From assembly GCA_028285595.1 (NCBI GenBank), contig JANQOW010000051.1:1-40028 (forward strand): DNA of 40,028 nt, in the 5' to 3' direction. Below, one piece after another: positions 38,826-40,028 of this stretch. A program made the translations under genes and the position numbers. The notes beneath the pieces were generated by a model. That model saw only the letters and a program-made list of their open reading frames with translations, made no database searches and was not told the origin of the DNA. Origin of the DNA: Hyphomicrobiales bacterium. GTDB lineage: Bacteria > Pseudomonadota > Alphaproteobacteria > Rhizobiales > CAJQND01. Numbering within the stretch: position 1 is the first letter of the stretch; each line of letters opens with the position of its first letter.

Positions 38826-39674
38826 ATGACCTACACACGCATGACCGAGGATCATATTGCAGAGGCCCAGGCGCTTACGACCAGCTTCAACTGGCCCCAC
38901 ACCGTTGAAGACTGGTCGTTTGCGTTTGGGCTGGGCTCTGGCCTCGTGGCGTGTGATGGCGGGCATCTGATCGGAACCTGTCTGACCTGGCCTTTCGGCG
39001 AACAGGTCTCCAGTCTCGGCATGTTGGCTGTGGCACAAAAGGCCCAGGGCCGCGGGATCGGCCGGGCGCTTCTCCGGCAGACGCTGGATGAGCATTCAGA
39101 GCGCACCATCCTGCTCCACGCCACCCATCAGGGCATCGAGCTTTACCGCTCGGAGAACTTCGCGCCGATCGAGGAGATCCGGCAGATGCAGGGGCTGGTC
39201 ACTCTGGAGGGGGAGGAGGCTGTACCGGCCGACCGTGCGCCCGTGCATCGGTGGCACCCGGCGCGTGACGATGGGGCGAGGGAGCAGCTTCTGGCTTTGG
39301 ATCATGCCGCGACGGGCCTGGAGCGCGGTGTTCTGCTTCAGGCTCTATTGCCTAGAACGGCGTTTTTGCGGCTCGGCTCTGGGGACAGCCCGGAAGGCTA
39401 TGCCGGCATCCGCCGCTTTGGGCGGGGGCACGTCATCGGTCCCGTGGTGGCCACAACGGCAAACGGGGCCTCAGCGTTGGTGCATGCGCTCTTGGTGGCC
39501 CATGCCGGTGCGTTTGTCCGGATCGATGTGACCGAAGCCTTTGAGCCGTCCGGGTGGCTCTCTGCATTCGGCTTGCATGAAGTGGACCGCGTCCTGGCCA
39601 TGAGCAACGCCCCCCTGCCGCAGGCGAAAGGTGAGGCAAGGCGCTATGGGCTGATCGGACACGCGTTCGGGTAA
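38826..39674 (+). CDS. GNAT N-acetyltransferase with a C-terminal second domain
   Basis: A 282-residue protein. The N-terminal half is a GNAT domain with the acetyl-CoA loop QKAQGRGIGRALLRQ, preceded by the beta4 strand VSSLGMLAV and followed by LHATHQGIELYRSENF. The C-terminal half (about residues 140-282) is a second domain with an acetyltransferase-like organisation (GYAGIRRFGRGHVIGPVVA), as in two-domain GNAT proteins. The substrate is unknown. The ATG at 38826 starts the GNAT pattern MTYTRMTEDHIAEA. The 191-base gap upstream holds nothing recognisable. Repeats begin right after its stop. Confidence 0.85.
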   Translation: MTYTRMTEDHIAEAQALTTSFNWPHTVEDWSFAFGLGSGLVACDGGHLIGTCLTWPFGEQVSSLGMLAVAQKAQGRGIGRALLRQTLDEHSERTILLHATHQGIELYRSENFAPIEEIRQMQGLVTLEGEEAVPADRAPVHRWHPARDDGAREQLLALDHAATGLERGVLLQALLPRTAFLRLGSGDSPEGYAGIRRFGRGHVIGPVVATTANGASALVHALLVAHAGAFVRIDVTEAFEPSGWLSAFGLHEVDRVLAMSNAPLPQAKGEARRYGLIGHAFG

Positions 39675-39685
39675 GGCCGCTCTCC

Positions 39686-40028
39686 CGCTCCCCTGCGAAC
39701 GCAGGGGTCCATAGCTCGCATCTTTCCCTTGGCTCAGAAGGTCCCCGCTTTCGCAGGGACGCGGGAACTCCACACCTGTCATCCCGGAAGCCGCACAGCT
39801 CAGAGCCAACCGCCCTGGGTCCCCGCGTTCGCGGGGATGACGGGGGGGGTGCGTTCTTGCTTTTTAGTTTCGTCATCCCGGAATTTTGCGCCAGCAAAAT
39901 ATCCGGGACCCAGCAGCCGCACCGTTCAGAGCCAGCCGCCCTGGTGCCCGCAGGTCACGTCCGCTCCCCTGCGAACGCAGGGGTCCATAGCTCACATCTT
40001 TCCCTTGGCTCAGAAGGTCCCTGCTTTC
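39686..40028. repeat. Cluster of palindromic intergenic repeats
   Basis: Two types alternate. Type A covers 39686-39760 and recurs at 39962-40028 (cut by the window edge) at a constant offset of 276, starting with the hairpin CCCCTGCGAACGCAGGGG. Type B covers 39778-39846 and 39872-39944, sharing GTCATCCCGGAA and a CAGAGCC-containing tail; the second contains a near-perfect hairpin (39876-39908) with arms TCCCGGAATTTTGC and GCAAAATATCCGGGA. Type A recurs inverted at 32089-32160. Such hairpin repeats are common between genes of alphaproteobacteria. No coding gene is evident in 39675-40028. Confidence 0.8.

Noticed and set aside
39686-40028. Possible CRISPR array
   Set aside because: Repeats are of two kinds, differ in length, have irregular spacing and no uniform spacers, and no cas gene is present.

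Overview
The window looks like a chromosomal segment of a GC-rich alphaproteobacterium, most likely of the order Hyphomicrobiales. The reasons are the gene content (an sHdr-LbpA sulfur-oxidation locus joined to a sox locus, as known from Hyphomicrobium), the relatedness suggested by the proteins, and hairpin-rich intergenic repeats of a type common in this group. All identifications come from reading motifs and gene order; no database search was possible.

Layout. (1) 1-1039: a DUF805 membrane-protein gene between two copies of a short MITE-like repeat. (2) 1036-8421, minus strand: one tightly packed operon dsrE - shdrC1 - shdrB1 - shdrA - hyp - shdrC2 - shdrB2 - hyp - lbpA - ArsR regulator, for the cytoplasmic sulfur-oxidising heterodisulfide-reductase-like complex and its lipoate-binding carrier. 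(3) 8480-13664, minus strand: lipS2 - lipT - lipS1 - sLpl(AB) - a glutamine-amidotransferase-like protein without its catalytic residues; this is the lipoate assembly set that modifies LbpA. (4) 13731-15201: a histone-deacetylase-family gene, divergent from tusA. (5) 15367-22615: soxXYZA, a MITE remnant plus terminator, soxB, a CcdA/SoxV gene, a secreted protein of unknown function, soxW, a SoxR-type ArsR regulator and a periplasmic DsrE-like protein. (6) 22783-27832: a visibly less GC-rich block with two SDRs, a GST, a CoA-transferase and a DsbA/HCCA-isomerase-type protein, facing a LysR regulator. (7) 27924-30593: soxE-like cytochrome, soxF flavoprotein and a Tat-exported metallo-beta-lactamase-fold protein. 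(8) 30861-35185: CaiB-type CoA-transferase, aroQ-aroE, a TSUP transporter and an enoyl-CoA hydratase. (9) 35199-38634: an OxyR-like LysR regulator divergent from sbtA-sbtB (bicarbonate transporter and PII-like partner), with three ATAG-N7-CTAT dyads near separate units. (10) 38826-40028: a GNAT protein and a cluster of palindromic repeats.

How the genes fit together. Periplasmic SoxXA, SoxYZ and SoxB would load and hydrolyse thiosulfate; SoxV and SoxW would keep SoxYZ reduced; SoxEF would act as a flavocytochrome. No soxCD is present in the window, so sulfane sulfur probably enters the cytoplasm and passes through TusA and DsrE to sHdr and LbpA. Two ArsR regulators with a matching cysteine pair, and a recurring TATTCNAA-type AT-rich motif upstream of six sulfur transcription units, suggest coordinated control by sulfur signals.

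The points most worth a second look are the glutathione/CoA-transferase block (resembling the isoprene/styrene-oxide GSH pathways but with no oxygenase), the OxyR-like regulator with His in place of the peroxidatic Cys together with its candidate operators, and the MITE whose ends supply the stop codons of both flanking genes.
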